Shown in pieces: positions 9,140 through 17,946 of a DNA stretch of 64,000 nt; positions within the stretch are counted from its first letter, which is position 1; each line of letters begins with the position of its first letter. The position numbers and the translations under genes were made by a program. The stretch is from Hydrogenophaga sp. NFH-34 (GTDB lineage Bacteria; Pseudomonadota; Gammaproteobacteria; Burkholderiales; Burkholderiaceae_C): positions 101,102 to 165,101 of the forward strand of contig NZ_JACBGE010000012.1 in the NCBI RefSeq assembly GCF_021401345.1, given 5' to 3'. The notes beneath the pieces were generated by a model. It searched no databases, had not been told where the DNA came from, and was given only the letters and a program-made list of their open reading frames with translations.

Positions 9140-9676
9140 TCAGTGCAAACGCAGGCCGCCGGAGGCGCTGCCTTTGCCCGCTCGCGCCGGTGGCTCGCAC
9201 AGGCCGCAGACGAACTGGCGGGCATTTTCGTAGGGCTCGGTCACGAAGTGGCCGCCGCAGCACGAGCACTTGGTCAGGGTCAGCATGCCGCTGTTGACGA
9301 ATTTCACCAGGCGCCAGGCGCGGGTGATCGACAACAGGGGCTCGATCTGGCTGGCCTGGGTCTGCTCGCTGTAGAGGCGGAAGGCCTTGATGACCGTGTC
9401 GATCTCTTCGAGCTCGCTGGCCTTGGACAGGTATTCGTGGATGTTCAGGAACAGCGAGGCGTGGATATTGGGCTGCCAGGTCAGGAACCAGTCGGTCGAA
9501 AACGGCAGTTGCCCCTTGGACGGGCTCTTGCCCGCCACTTCCTTGTACAGGCGCAACAGGCGCTCGTAGGACAGACTGGTCTCGTACTCCAGCACCTGCA
9601 GGCGGGCGCCGAGCTGGATCAGGGCCACCGCGCGTTCGATGTCGCGCGACTCGTTCAGGATGCTTTTGGTGGCCAT
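9140..9676 (-). CDS. flhC: FlhC, flagellar master transcription activator subunit
   Basis: With FlhD it forms the FlhD4C2 complex that activates class II flagellar promoters with sigma-70. The 178 residues include the family signature YETSLSYERLLRLYKEV near residues 30-50 and two C-terminal Cys pairs (CSCC and CGLC, about residues 140 and 160) that bind structural zinc. The tail is slightly shorter than in enterobacteria. It is transcribed with flhD (29-bp gap). Confidence 0.96.
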   Translation of the reverse strand: MATKSILNESRDIERAVALIQLGARLQVLEYETSLSYERLLRLYKEVAGKSPSKGQLPFSTDWFLTWQPNIHASLFLNIHEYLSKASELEEIDTVIKAFRLYSEQTQASQIEPLLSITRAWRLVKFVNSGMLTLTKCSCCGGHFVTEPYENARQFVCGLCEPPARAGKGSASGGLRLH

Positions 9677-9705
9677 GGTGTCCTCCGTGTACCCGTGCTA
9701 GCCAC

Positions 9706-10041
9706 TCAGTGAGCGGCCATGGAGTCGGCGAAACGGCCGGCCATGAGGATGTTGGCGTGCAGCTGGGTCGTCGTGGCGTTGTCCACCTTCTTGACGTTGT
9801 GGTTCGTCAGCAGGTTCCAGACCAGGTCGTCGTCGACGCGGAAGCGGCACAGCAGCATGTTGGTCGAAGCGATCTTGAGCAGCTGGGCGGTGGTCAGCAT
9901 GGCGAGCATGTCGGCGGCTTCTTCGGTCAGGCCCAGGCGGAACAGCGCTTCGGCACGGTCCTGACGGATCAGGTTCTGCGCCAACATCAGGTAGGTCAGG
10001 TTGGCTTCGCGGATCTCGGCCAGAAGTTGTTCGCTGTTCAT
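9706..10041 (-). CDS. flhD: FlhD, flagellar master transcription activator subunit
   Basis: Partner of FlhC and top of the flagellar hierarchy. The 111 residues match the full family length: N-terminal LLAEIREANLTYLMLAQNLI helix, central AEALFRLGL helix, and the conserved Cys near residue 65 in ASTNMLLCRFR that links the dimer in E. coli. A strong ribosome-binding site (AGGAGAG) lies 4-5 nt upstream of the ATG. It is divergent from fliC across a 513-bp intergenic region. Confidence 0.96.
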   Translation of the reverse strand: MNSEQLLAEIREANLTYLMLAQNLIRQDRAEALFRLGLTEEAADMLAMLTTAQLLKIASTNMLLCRFRVDDDLVWNLLTNHNVKKVDNATTTQLHANILMAGRFADSMAAH

Positions 10042-10341
10042 GAGTCTCTCCTAGAGGGTCAGGCGGGAGATGGGCGATTTGCTTACATCTGCTTGCCTGT
10101 TGTGTGTAATTGTGTCGGCCGGTAAAAAAACTTGAATCGGGAAACATCTGTTCCCGTCGTCATCCGGATACCGACACCTTGTCAGCCTTTTTCCTACAAC
10201 CAAGGCATTCACCCGGGCGCGAACTCCGGCCCCGTCCGCGCCCCTGCAATGCCCTCGCCTGACAGAGCTCGCACCCACCGAAAGAACCGAACAGCGCCCC
10301 CGGAAGCCGCCTTTTTCGTGCAAAGCCACACACACAGGCAC
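10042..10341. promoter_or_regulatory. Long flhDC upstream region without a gene
   Basis: About 300 bp of the 513-bp flhD-fliC divergent gap with no credible coding sequence. The short frames here lack ribosome-binding sites and family features. It is locally AT-richer (10085-10140, with a seven-A run at 10124-10130) than the surrounding genes and must contain the flhDC promoter and its operators. No sigma-70 promoter could be read with confidence. Confidence 0.5.
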
Positions 10342-10368
10342 TAAAGAATATGGCCGGGCCTCCGAAAT
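10342..10368 (+). promoter_or_regulatory. fliC: Sigma-28 (FliA)-type promoter of fliC
   Basis: TAAAGAAT, 11 bp, TCCGAAAT. The -35 box matches TAAAGTTT at 6 of 8 and the spacing is exact; the -10 box matches GCCGATAA at 5-6 of 8. The predicted transcript would have a leader of about 180 nt, including a hairpin (GCCAG...CTGGC at 10480-10500). Confidence 0.5.
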
Positions 10369-10554
10369 TGAACTCAACGAACTTCTAAACAGGTTCGTCG
10401 TCCGGCAAGCGAAGCGGCGAGACGGTCAGTGGTCCCAGGGCCGAACCGGCAGGCGCTTCCAGCATTTCCGGTCATGGCGGCCAGTCCACAGGGGGCTGGC
10501 GTTGAGATGGGCAGCGATGCCGGATTACTTTTGTTCTGTTCTTAGGAGTTAACG

Positions 10555-11379
10555 ATGAGCACCATCAACACCAATGTGATGTCCCTCAATGCGCAGCGCA
10601 ACCTGGCCTCGACGACCAGCTCGCTCGCCACCTCGATGCAACGCCTGTCTTCGGGCCTGCGTGTCAACAGTGCCAAGGACGACTCGGCCGGCCTGGCCAT
10701 CGCCGAACGCATGAACGCCCAGGTCAAGGGCATGAACGTGGCCATCCGCAACGCCAACGACGGCATCTCCCTGGCGCAGACCGCCGAAGGCGCGCTGGGC
10801 AAGGTGGGCGATTCGCTGCAACGCATGCGCGAACTGGCTGTTCAGGCCGCCAACGCCTCGAACTCCGGCACCGACCGCGCCAACCTGGACGCCGAATACC
10901 AGGAACTGGCCAAGGAAGTGACCCGCGTGCTGACCGGCACCAAGTTCAACGGCACCAACCTGCTGAACACCTCCGCCGGCCTGCAGTTCCAAGTGGGCGC
11001 CAACAACGTGTCGCAAGACCAGATCAGCATCAACACGACCAACCTGACCGCAGGCTCGGGCATCACCGCGGTCGTGGGTGGCGACCTCACCAGCGCCACC
11101 AACGCCTTGGCCGCCATGGACAACCTCGATGCGGCCATCGACGAGATCACCACGGCCCGCGCCACCTTCGGTGCGACGCAGAACCGCTTTGAATCGGTGA
11201 TCTCCAACCTGCAGGTGGCGTCGGAAAACCAGGCAGCCTCGCGCGGCCGGATCATGGACGCGGACTTCGCGGTCGAAACGGCCAACCTGTCGCGCACGCA
11301 GATCCTGCAACAGGCCGGTACGGCGATGGTGGCCCAGGCCAACCAGCTGCCGCAAGGTGTGCTGTCGCTCCTGCGCTGA
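10555..11379 (+). CDS. fliC: FliC flagellin
   Basis: Filament subunit exported through the flagellar type III apparatus. At 274 residues it is a short flagellin: the N-terminal D0/D1 region ([15 protein letters not shown], then [20 protein letters not shown]) and the C-terminal D1/D0 region ([34 protein letters not shown]) are joined by only a small variable middle (about 140-190), so the outer D2/D3 domains are absent. A strong ribosome-binding site (TTAGGAGTTAACG) precedes the ATG. Only one flagellin gene is in the window. Confidence 0.98.
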   Translation: MSTINTNVMSLNAQRNLASTTSSLATSMQRLSSGLRVNSAKDDSAGLAIAERMNAQVKGMNVAIRNANDGISLAQTAEGALGKVGDSLQRMRELAVQAANASNSGTDRANLDAEYQELAKEVTRVLTGTKFNGTNLLNTSAGLQFQVGANNVSQDQISINTTNLTAGSGITAVVGGDLTSATNALAAMDNLDAAIDEITTARATFGATQNRFESVISNLQVASENQAASRGRIMDADFAVETANLSRTQILQQAGTAMVAQANQLPQGVLSLLR

Positions 11380-11396
11380 TCCTGGCCCCATCCCCA

Positions 11397-11468
11397 GGCG
11401 CGGCTTCGGCCGCGCCGTTCAGGCGGCGGCACCTCCCGGTGCCTGGCCGCCTTCCCGCTTGCAGCGGG
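11397..11468 (+). terminator. Three tandem hairpins between fliC and fliD
   Basis: GGCGCGGC-TTCG-GCCGCGCC (11397-11416, perfect, UUCG tetraloop), GGCACC-TCCC-GGTGCC (11428-11443) and CCCGCT-TGC-AGCGGG (11454-11468). None is followed by a real T run, so this may attenuate or stabilise the abundant flagellin mRNA rather than terminate cleanly. Confidence 0.55.
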
Positions 11469-11525
11469 ATGTGCAGACCGCATGCCGCCCGGCGTGCGGT
11501 GCGTTCATCCTGAGGAGGAGCCCCC

Positions 11526-12944
11526 ATGGCCACGATTTCATCCCCCGGCATTGGCAGCGGCCTCGATGTCTCGTCCATCGTCTCCCAACTGGTGGCGCTG
11601 GAGAAGGCGCCGCTGGCCCCGCTGCAGACCCAGGCCAGCTCCCTCAAAACCAAACTCTCGCTCTACGGCACCATCAAGTCCCAGGTGTCGGCCCTCGGTG
11701 ACGCGGCTGCCAAACTGGCCGGCACCAGCGGCTGGAACGCGGCGTCGGCCACGTCCTCCAACAGCGCGGCCATCAGCGTCAAGGCCTCGGCGGGCGCCAC
11801 GCCCACCACGCTGTCGATGCAGGTGCAGCAACTGGCCCGCAGCCAGACCACCACCTCCACCAGCGTGGCCACGGATGCGACCATCGGCAGCGGCACGCTG
11901 TCGATCCAGCTTGGCCAGTGGAGCGGCAGCAGCTTTGCGGCCGGTAGCGCCGATGCGGTGGACATCACCGTCGCCGACACCGACACGCTCACCGACATCG
12001 CTGCCAAGATCAACAACGCCGGCGCCGGCGTCAACGCGACCGTGCTCAAGGACGCCAATGGCGAGCGGCTGCTGCTCAACGCCAAGGACACCGGGCTGGC
12101 CAACGGCTTTCGCATCACCGCCAGCGACGACGACGGCAACGACGCCGACGCCAGCGGGCTGTCACGTCTGGCCTTCGATGGCTCCGGCACGACCGGCACC
12201 ATACAGACCCAGTCGGCGCAAAACGCGCTGGCCACGATCAACGGGGCATCCATCGAGACGGCGAGCAACCAGCTGTCCGACACCGTCCCCGGACTGACCC
12301 TGCAACTGTCGCAGGTGACGACCTCACCGGTGTCCATCAACGTCGTGATCGACAACGACACCATCCGCAGCAACGTGCAGGCCTTTGTCTCCGCCTACAA
12401 CGCTCTCAACACCACCCTGGCGAACGCCACCAAATACGACGAGGCGACCCAGACCGCCGGCACGCTGCAGGGGGACTCCACCGCGGTGGGGCTGCAGAAC
12501 GCCCTGCGCTCGATGATGCGGTCGTACACCGACGGCGGCAGCTACACGCGCCTGGCCGACATCGGCATCAGCCTCCAGACCGGCGGCACCATGACCCTGG
12601 ACTCGACCAAGTTCGACAAGGCGCTGACCAGCAACTTCGACGGGCTCAAGAACCTGTTTACGGTCAACAGCGGCAGCACCACGTCCGACGGCTTTGGCCG
12701 CAAGATAAAGACCTTCGCGCAAGGCCTGCTCGACAGCGAAGGCACGCTGACCAACCGCTCCGACGCGCTGCAGAAGGCCATCACCCGCAACAGCGACGAG
12801 CAGACCAAAGTGACGGACCGGGCCACGCGGGCCGAGGCCCGCTTCCTGGCGCAATACAACGCCATGGACGCTGCGGTGGCCAAGTTCAACGGGTTGAGCA
12901 GTTTTGTGTCACAGCAGATCACGCTGTGGAACAAGTCGTCCTGA
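11526..12944 (+). CDS. fliD: FliD, filament cap protein
   Basis: Caps the growing filament and promotes flagellin insertion. The 472 residues have the family N-terminus (SSPGIGSGLDVSSIVSQLVALE), a variable middle, and the C-terminal FliD domain with NVVIDNDTIRSNVQAFVSAYN near 275-300 and a coiled-coil C-terminus. A GAGGAGG ribosome-binding site is 7 nt upstream. It follows fliC by 146 bp. Confidence 0.96.
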   Translation: MATISSPGIGSGLDVSSIVSQLVALEKAPLAPLQTQASSLKTKLSLYGTIKSQVSALGDAAAKLAGTSGWNAASATSSNSAAISVKASAGATPTTLSMQVQQLARSQTTTSTSVATDATIGSGTLSIQLGQWSGSSFAAGSADAVDITVADTDTLTDIAAKINNAGAGVNATVLKDANGERLLLNAKDTGLANGFRITASDDDGNDADASGLSRLAFDGSGTTGTIQTQSAQNALATINGASIETASNQLSDTVPGLTLQLSQVTTSPVSINVVIDNDTIRSNVQAFVSAYNALNTTLANATKYDEATQTAGTLQGDSTAVGLQNALRSMMRSYTDGGSYTRLADIGISLQTGGTMTLDSTKFDKALTSNFDGLKNLFTVNSGSTTSDGFGRKIKTFAQGLLDSEGTLTNRSDALQKAITRNSDEQTKVTDRATRAEARFLAQYNAMDAAVAKFNGLSSFVSQQITLWNKSS

Positions 12945-12970
12945 CGCCGACGGCGGACAGGCGCTCCGGC

Positions 12971-13013
12971 AGGCCTGTGGCGGTGCGGACGGCACGGCCG
13001 CAGGCCTTTTTTT
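12971..13013 (+). terminator. Rho-independent terminator after fliD
   Basis: A long imperfect stem (GGCCTG-T-GGC...GCC-G-CAGGCC, with inner arms GTGC/GCAC) followed by seven T, 27 bp after the fliD stop. Confidence 0.85.
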
Positions 13014-13087
13014 CTTGAGCCAGACGGCTCCATTGCAAGCCGCGGAAAACGTACCAATTTTTACCGCTTATGTCCTCAGAGGCCACT

Positions 13088-13113
13088 TCAGACCCGCGTG
13101 TCGATGCCGATAA
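13088..13113 (+). promoter_or_regulatory. Possible sigma-28 promoter of fliST
   Basis: A perfect -10 element GCCGATAA at 13106-13113 with a weak TCAGACCC 10 bp upstream. It falls after the fliD terminator and about 30 bp before the fliS start codon, which argues both for a separate fliST transcript and against the longer fliS reading frame. Confidence 0.4.
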
Positions 13114-13144
13114 AAATCAGCATCAGACCCAAGGAATCGAGCCC

Positions 13145-13579
13145 ATGTTCACCTCTGTCCGCTCCCGTGCCGTCGCCGCCTACCAGCGCATTGCCGCCGA
13201 GACCAGCGTGCAGAGCGCGGACCCGCACCAGCTGGTGGACCTGCTGTTCGACGCCCTGCTGCAATCGATCTCGAACGCCCGCGGTGCCATGGCACGGGGC
13301 GACATCGCGGCCAAGGGCGCTGCCATCGGCAAGGCCGTCCGCATCATCGAGGAAGGCCTCAAGGCAGGCCTGAACCAGCAGCAGGGGGGCGAGATCGCTG
13401 CGAGCCTGCACCAACTCTACAGCTACAGCGTGCTGCGCCTGACCCAGGCCAACCTGCGCAACGACCCGCAGGCGCTGGAAGAAGTGCTCCACCTCATGGA
13501 ACCCGTCGCCGAATCATGGAAGCTCATCAAAACGCCCTCGCCCACCCAGCCCACCGTCGTTTCGAGCCATGGAGCGTGA
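13145..13579 (+). CDS. fliS: FliS, flagellin export chaperone
   Basis: Cytoplasmic chaperone that binds the flagellin C-terminus and prevents premature polymerisation. The 144 residues carry the family features AYQRIAAETSVQSADPHQLVDLLFDALL and the SLHQLYSYSVLRLTQANLRND helix. The ATG at 13145 (MFTSVRS) is chosen because it has AAGGA upstream and the frame above it overlaps a promoter element. It is followed directly by fliT. Confidence 0.94.
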   Translation: MFTSVRSRAVAAYQRIAAETSVQSADPHQLVDLLFDALLQSISNARGAMARGDIAAKGAAIGKAVRIIEEGLKAGLNQQQGGEIAASLHQLYSYSVLRLTQANLRNDPQALEEVLHLMEPVAESWKLIKTPSPTQPTVVSSHGA

Positions 13580-13581
13580 TC

Positions 13582-13878
13582 ATGTCGCATTCGCTGCTTG
13601 ACTACTACAAGGCCATCGAAAACGCCAGCCAGAAGATGCTGGAAGCGGCCCAGTCGGAAGACTGGGACCAGGTGGTGCGGCTCGAAGGCGCCTGCGCCGT
13701 GCTGATCGCCCAGCTGCGCCACAAGTCGCGCAGCAGCGATCTGGGCCCGGAAGAGCGCAAGGAAAAGAGCCGCATCATGCAGCGCATCCTGCGCACCGAC
13801 GCCGAAATCCGCTGTCTGGCCGAGCCCTGGCTCAACGACCTCGAACAGCTGATGGACGCCAAGGGCCAGGTGCACTGA
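13582..13878 (+). CDS. fliT: FliT, FliD export chaperone
   Basis: Small helical protein (98 residues) immediately after fliS (2 bp). FliT-type proteins chaperone FliD and, in enterobacteria, inhibit FlhDC. The sequence shows the LLDYYKAIENASQKMLEAAQ helix and a C-terminal helix (EPWLNDLEQLMDAKGQ). Sequence conservation in this family is low, so position contributes strongly to the call. Confidence 0.85.
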   Translation: MSHSLLDYYKAIENASQKMLEAAQSEDWDQVVRLEGACAVLIAQLRHKSRSSDLGPEERKEKSRIMQRILRTDAEIRCLAEPWLNDLEQLMDAKGQVH

Positions 13879-14026
13879 GGCCACGGCCATGCACCCCCTC
13901 GCCCGCCTCCTGCCACGGCCCACGGCCGCGGCGCCCGCGTGGCAGACGCCAGGCGGGCAGGGGTTGGGCAGGATCGAACGGGGAGTGCGGAGAAAAGGCG
14001 CGGGCCGACGGTGCGCCGCGGCAGCG

Positions 14027-14350
14027 TCAGACGCTCATGTTCATGATGTCGGTGTAGGCCTGCACCATGCGGTTGCGCACGTTCAGGGTGGCCTGAAAAC
14101 CGATCTGCGCCTTCTGCACCGCCAGCATGGTTTCTTCCAGGCTGACCTGCGGATCGCCCATCTGGACACGGGTCTGCAGTTGCGTGGCCGCCTCCTGCGC
14201 CGCGCTGACCGACTGCAGCGCCGTCTTGAAATTGTCGGCAAACCCGGTGCCCACGCCCCCGGCGGCGGCCGTGCCCGCAGGTCGGCGCAGGCCGGCCTGG
14301 GTGGCCGATGACAGGGACGGGTTGTTCAGGGCGTTGAGTCGCAGGTCCAT
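14027..14350 (-). CDS. fliE: FliE, hook-basal body adapter
   Basis: Joins the MS ring to the proximal rod. At 107 residues it is the normal family length. Diagnostic stretch: GFADNFKTALQSVSAAQEAA, then MGDPQVSLEETMLAVQKAQIGFQATLNVRNRMVQAYTDIM at the C-terminus. It is divergent from fliF, as in enterobacteria, across a 146-bp gap that should hold both class II promoters. Confidence 0.96.
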   Translation of the reverse strand: MDLRLNALNNPSLSSATQAGLRRPAGTAAAGGVGTGFADNFKTALQSVSAAQEAATQLQTRVQMGDPQVSLEETMLAVQKAQIGFQATLNVRNRMVQAYTDIMNMSV

Positions 14351-14496
14351 GGGGAAACCCCTTGCGGAAGGAATGACGGCCCAATGCTAGGGGGCGTGTG
14401 AAGCCTGGGGTCGGGAAATAGCGGGAAAAAGGCACACCTTTTCTGCGCTATGCCGGGGGGCGAGGCCCCGAATAATCGGTCGCATGCAGGGGCTCC

Positions 14497-16206
14497 ATGC
14501 CCCCGCCACCGGAACCGACCACCGCCCTTGCCGCCATGAATACCGCCGTCGCTCCCCTCGCCACGCCGCCCGCCGCGCCGGGGGGTCTGCTCGCCGGTCT
14601 CGCGCGCCTGGACAAGACCCAGAAGATCCGGCTGGGCATCGGCGCCGCCGCGCTGGTCGCCATCGCCCTGGCATTCTTCTTCATGGGACGGCAGCCCGAT
14701 TACCGGGTGCTCTACACCAACCTGGGCGACAAGGACGGTGGCGCCATCGTCGCGCAGCTCGCGCAGATGAACGTGCCATACCGCTACACCGAAGGGGGGG
14801 GCGCGATCATGGTGCCCTCGGACAAGGTGCACGACGTGCGCCTGAAGCTGGCCTCCCAGGGCCTGCCCAAGGGCTCCGTCAGCGGTTTCGAGCTGATGGA
14901 AAACAACCGCTTCGGCATGACCCAGTTCCAGGAGCGCCTGACCTTCCAGCGCGGCCTGGAAGGTGAACTCACGCGCTCCATCCAGTCGCTGGCTTCGGTC
15001 CAGTCGGCGCGCGTGCACCTGGCGCTGCCCAACCAGAACGGCTTTTTCCGCGAGCAGCAGAAGCCCTCGGCCTCGATCCTGCTGACCCTGTACCCCGGGC
15101 GCAGCCTGGACAAGGCCCAGATCGCCGGCATCGTGCACCTGGTGGCTTCGAGCGTGCCGGAGATGAACCCCAAGGCGGTCAGCGTGGTCGACGACAGCGG
15201 CAAGCTGTTGTCGGCATCGCCCGACGACAACGCCCAGGGCGTGGATCTGCAGCGCCTGCAGTACACGCAGCAGATCGAACAGATGTACACCCGCCGCATC
15301 CTGGACATGCTGGAGCCGCTGGTGGGGGCCGACAACATCAAGGCCCAGGTCAGCGCCGAAGTCGACTTCGCGCAGGTCGAATCGACCAGCGAACAGCACC
15401 GCCCGAACCAGGGTGGCGAGCCCGGCGCCGTGCGCAGCCAGCAACTGGTGGAAGACGGCACGGGCGCGCAGGCCCAGCCGGCCGGCGTGCCGGGCGCCAC
15501 GAGCAACCAGCCACCGACCACGGGCACAGCCCCGATCAACGCCGCCGCCGCCCCGCTGGGCAGCACCGCCAACGGCGACAAGGCCGGCAGCACGCGCCGC
15601 GAATCGGTCATCAACTACGAGGTCGACAAGACCGTCAAGGTGGTGCGCGAAGCCACGGGTTCGATCAAGCGCCTGACGGCCGCCGTGGTCGTGAACCACC
15701 GCAGCACGGTGGACCGGTCCGGCAAGGCGGTGGCCGAGGCGATCCCGCCCGAGCAGGTCGAGCAGATGGCCGCGCTGGTGCGCGAAACCATCGGCTTCAA
15801 CAAGGACCGCGGCGACTCGGTGAACGTCGTCAACGCGCCCTTCAACGCGCCCAAGGCCGAACCCGAAGCCCCGCCCGCCTGGTGGCAGGTGCCGGACAAC
15901 CAGCAGATGCTGCGCGATCTGGTCTTCCCCGCCGCCATGGTGCTGCTGGCCCTGCTGGTGCTGCTGGGCATGGTGCGGCCCGTGATCAAGGCCCTGCGCG
16001 CCGGCAACCAGACCCCGGCGCCCGCGCCGCAGCTCAGCGCCCTGCTGGACGAAACCCCGGAACGCCCGGGCCTGCCCCAGCCCGCCAGCATCGAGCCGAC
16101 GCCCGAGCAGTTGCGTCTGACGGACGCCAAGCGCCTGGCCCGCGACAACCCCGTGGCCGTGGCCAACATCGTCAAGGGTTGGGTCAACGGCGAGGTGCCG
16201 GCCTGA
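14497..16206 (+). CDS. fliF: FliF, MS-ring protein
   Basis: Forms the membrane/supramembrane ring on which the basal body is built. The 569 residues have TM1 (about 48-68), periplasmic ring-building motifs (DYRVLYTNL, RFGMTQFQERLTFQRGLEGELTRSI), a long Ala/Pro linker, TM2 (about 480-500) and a short C-terminal FliG-binding tail (RLARDNPVAVANIVKGWVNG). The start at 14497 has AGGGG upstream; an alternative ATG is at 14536. First gene of fliFGHIJK. Confidence 0.96.
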   Translation: MPPPPEPTTALAAMNTAVAPLATPPAAPGGLLAGLARLDKTQKIRLGIGAAALVAIALAFFFMGRQPDYRVLYTNLGDKDGGAIVAQLAQMNVPYRYTEGGGAIMVPSDKVHDVRLKLASQGLPKGSVSGFELMENNRFGMTQFQERLTFQRGLEGELTRSIQSLASVQSARVHLALPNQNGFFREQQKPSASILLTLYPGRSLDKAQIAGIVHLVASSVPEMNPKAVSVVDDSGKLLSASPDDNAQGVDLQRLQYTQQIEQMYTRRILDMLEPLVGADNIKAQVSAEVDFAQVESTSEQHRPNQGGEPGAVRSQQLVEDGTGAQAQPAGVPGATSNQPPTTGTAPINAAAAPLGSTANGDKAGSTRRESVINYEVDKTVKVVREATGSIKRLTAAVVVNHRSTVDRSGKAVAEAIPPEQVEQMAALVRETIGFNKDRGDSVNVVNAPFNAPKAEPEAPPAWWQVPDNQQMLRDLVFPAAMVLLALLVLLGMVRPVIKALRAGNQTPAPAPQLSALLDETPERPGLPQPASIEPTPEQLRLTDAKRLARDNPVAVANIVKGWVNGEVPA

Positions 16207-16235
16207 CCGGCTGAGCCCCGGACAAGGACATCGCC

Positions 16236-17231
16236 ATGGAAGACCAGGGTATCCACGACGCCGCGATTTTTCTGATGTCCCTCGGCGAGGAAGAGGCGGC
16301 CGAGGTGTTCAAGCACCTCTCGCCCAAGGAAGTGCAGAAGCTGGGCGAGACCATCGCCAGCATGCGCACCGTCTCGCGCGAGCGCGTGGAACAGGTCATC
16401 TCCCGCTTCACCGACGAAGCCGCCTCGCAAAGCCTGCTGGTGTCGGACACGAACAACTACGTCAAGTCGGTGCTCAAGCGCGCGCTGGGCGACGACAAGG
16501 CCTCGCTGCTGATCGACCGGATCATGCAGGGCAGCGACGTTTCCGGCATCGAAAGCCTCAAATGGATGGACCCGCAGTCCATCGCCGAGCTGCTGCGCAA
16601 CGAGCACCCGCAGATCATGGCGGCCATCCTGGTGCACCTGGAAGCTGACCTCACGGCCGGCGTGCTCAAGCACCTGAACGAGCGCATGCGCAACGAAGTG
16701 ATGCTGCGCATCGCCACGCTCGAAGGCATCCAGCCGACCGCGCTCAACGACCTCAACGAAGTGCTCTACCAGGTGCTGGCCGGTGGCGACAAGGTGCGCA
16801 AGACCTCGCTGGGCGGCATCCAGACCGCGGCCGACATCCTCAACCTCATGGGCACGGGCATCGAGGGCACGGTGATCGAATCGATCCGCAACGTCGACGC
16901 CGATCTGGCCCAGAAGATCATGGACAAGATGTTCGTGTTCGAGGACCTGCTCAAACTGGACAACAAGTCGGTGCAGATGGTGCTCAAGGAAGTGTCCACC
17001 GACATGCTGGTCATCGCGCTCAAGGGGGCGTCGCAGGAGCTCAAGGAACACATCCTCGCCAACATGTCGTCACGCGCTGCCGAAGGTCTGCGCGAGGACC
17101 TCGAATCGCGTGGCCCGGTGCGCCTGTCCGAAGTCGAGGGCCAGCAGAAGGAAATCCTCAAGACCGTGCGGCGCCTGTCGGACGAAGGCTCCATCGTGAT
17201 CGGTGGAGGCGGCGATGACAGCTTCGTCTAA
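16236..17231 (+). CDS. fliG: FliG, motor switch protein
   Basis: Rotor protein that contacts MotA and transmits the switch state. The 331 residues include the EEAAEVFKHLSPKEVQKLGE N-terminal domain, the EHPQIMAAILVHLE motif of the middle domain near 125-140, and a C-terminal charged torque helix (KEHILANMSSRAAEGLREDLE). Its 3' end overlaps fliH. Confidence 0.97.
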   Translation: MEDQGIHDAAIFLMSLGEEEAAEVFKHLSPKEVQKLGETIASMRTVSRERVEQVISRFTDEAASQSLLVSDTNNYVKSVLKRALGDDKASLLIDRIMQGSDVSGIESLKWMDPQSIAELLRNEHPQIMAAILVHLEADLTAGVLKHLNERMRNEVMLRIATLEGIQPTALNDLNEVLYQVLAGGDKVRKTSLGGIQTAADILNLMGTGIEGTVIESIRNVDADLAQKIMDKMFVFEDLLKLDNKSVQMVLKEVSTDMLVIALKGASQELKEHILANMSSRAAEGLREDLESRGPVRLSEVEGQQKEILKTVRRLSDEGSIVIGGGGDDSFV

Positions 17232-17946
17232 GCCCACGGCCAAGCCGAGCTTCTCGCGCATCATCCCGCGCGAGGAAATCGGGGCTGTGCGCAGCTGGCA
17301 CTTTTCTGCCGTGGACGGCAGCGAGCCGGAACCCCCGATCGAACCCGACGAGCCGGCGGGCGCGCCGGCGCCGGACGCCGAAGAGCGCCTGCAGGCGGCC
17401 CTGGACCAGGCCCGCGAAGAGGCCTTCGCCGCCGGGTTCGCCCAGGGCCACGACACCGGCAGCCGCGAAACCCGCGAGGCGCTCGAAGCCCCCATCCAGC
17501 AGGCGGCGGCCGACACCGCCGAGCGCATGGCGCAGTTGCTGCACGGCATGGCCGAGCAGCTCATCGCCGCCGAACAGAAGATGTCGCGCCAATTGCTCGA
17601 CCTGGCTTGCGACCTGGCGCGCCAGGTGGTGCGCCAGGAGTTGATGGTCAACACCCAGCACATGCGCCCGGTGATCGAGGAGGCGCTGGAACAGGTGATC
17701 GACGACGGCCTGCCGGCCACCGTGCGCCTGAACCCGAACGACCTCGCCCTGCTGCAGGACAGCCTGACGCAGGCGATGGGCGAGAACGCTCCCGAACTGG
17801 TGGCCGACGACAGCGTCTCGCCCGGTGGCTGCATCGTGCAGACCCCGCACTCGCTGGTCGACGCCAGCGTGGAAAAGCGCTGGGCCCGCGCCATCGGCAA
17901 CCTCGGGCTGAGCGTGCCGTGGAACCCGGAGGACACCGATGTCTGA
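17215..17946 (+). CDS. fliH: FliH, export ATPase regulator
   Basis: Binds and restrains the FliI ATPase and carries it to the export gate. The 243-residue protein has an acidic/Pro N-terminus, a helical centre with Gly-rich [19 protein letters not shown], and the C-terminal FliI-binding domain ([11 protein letters not shown] and [22 protein letters not shown]). The ATG at 17215 overlaps the fliG 3' end by 17 bp; a GTG 12 bp upstream is less likely. Confidence 0.92.
   Translation: MTASSKPTAKPSFSRIIPREEIGAVRSWHFSAVDGSEPEPPIEPDEPAGAPAPDAEERLQAALDQAREEAFAAGFAQGHDTGSRETREALEAPIQQAAADTAERMAQLLHGMAEQLIAAEQKMSRQLLDLACDLARQVVRQELMVNTQHMRPVIEEALEQVIDDGLPATVRLNPNDLALLQDSLTQAMGENAPELVADDSVSPGGCIVQTPHSLVDASVEKRWARAIGNLGLSVPWNPEDTDV

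Noticed and set aside
10100..10140. TCAAGTTT and GCCGACAC on the minus strand upstream of flhD, resembling a sigma-28 promoter
   Set aside because: The boxes are only 8 bp apart instead of 11-12, and flhDC is expected above FliA in the hierarchy.
14430..14460. GGCAC...CTGC upstream of fliF as a sigma-54 promoter
   Set aside because: The GG-GC spacing is 12 instead of 10 bp, and FlhDC systems use sigma-70 for class II genes.
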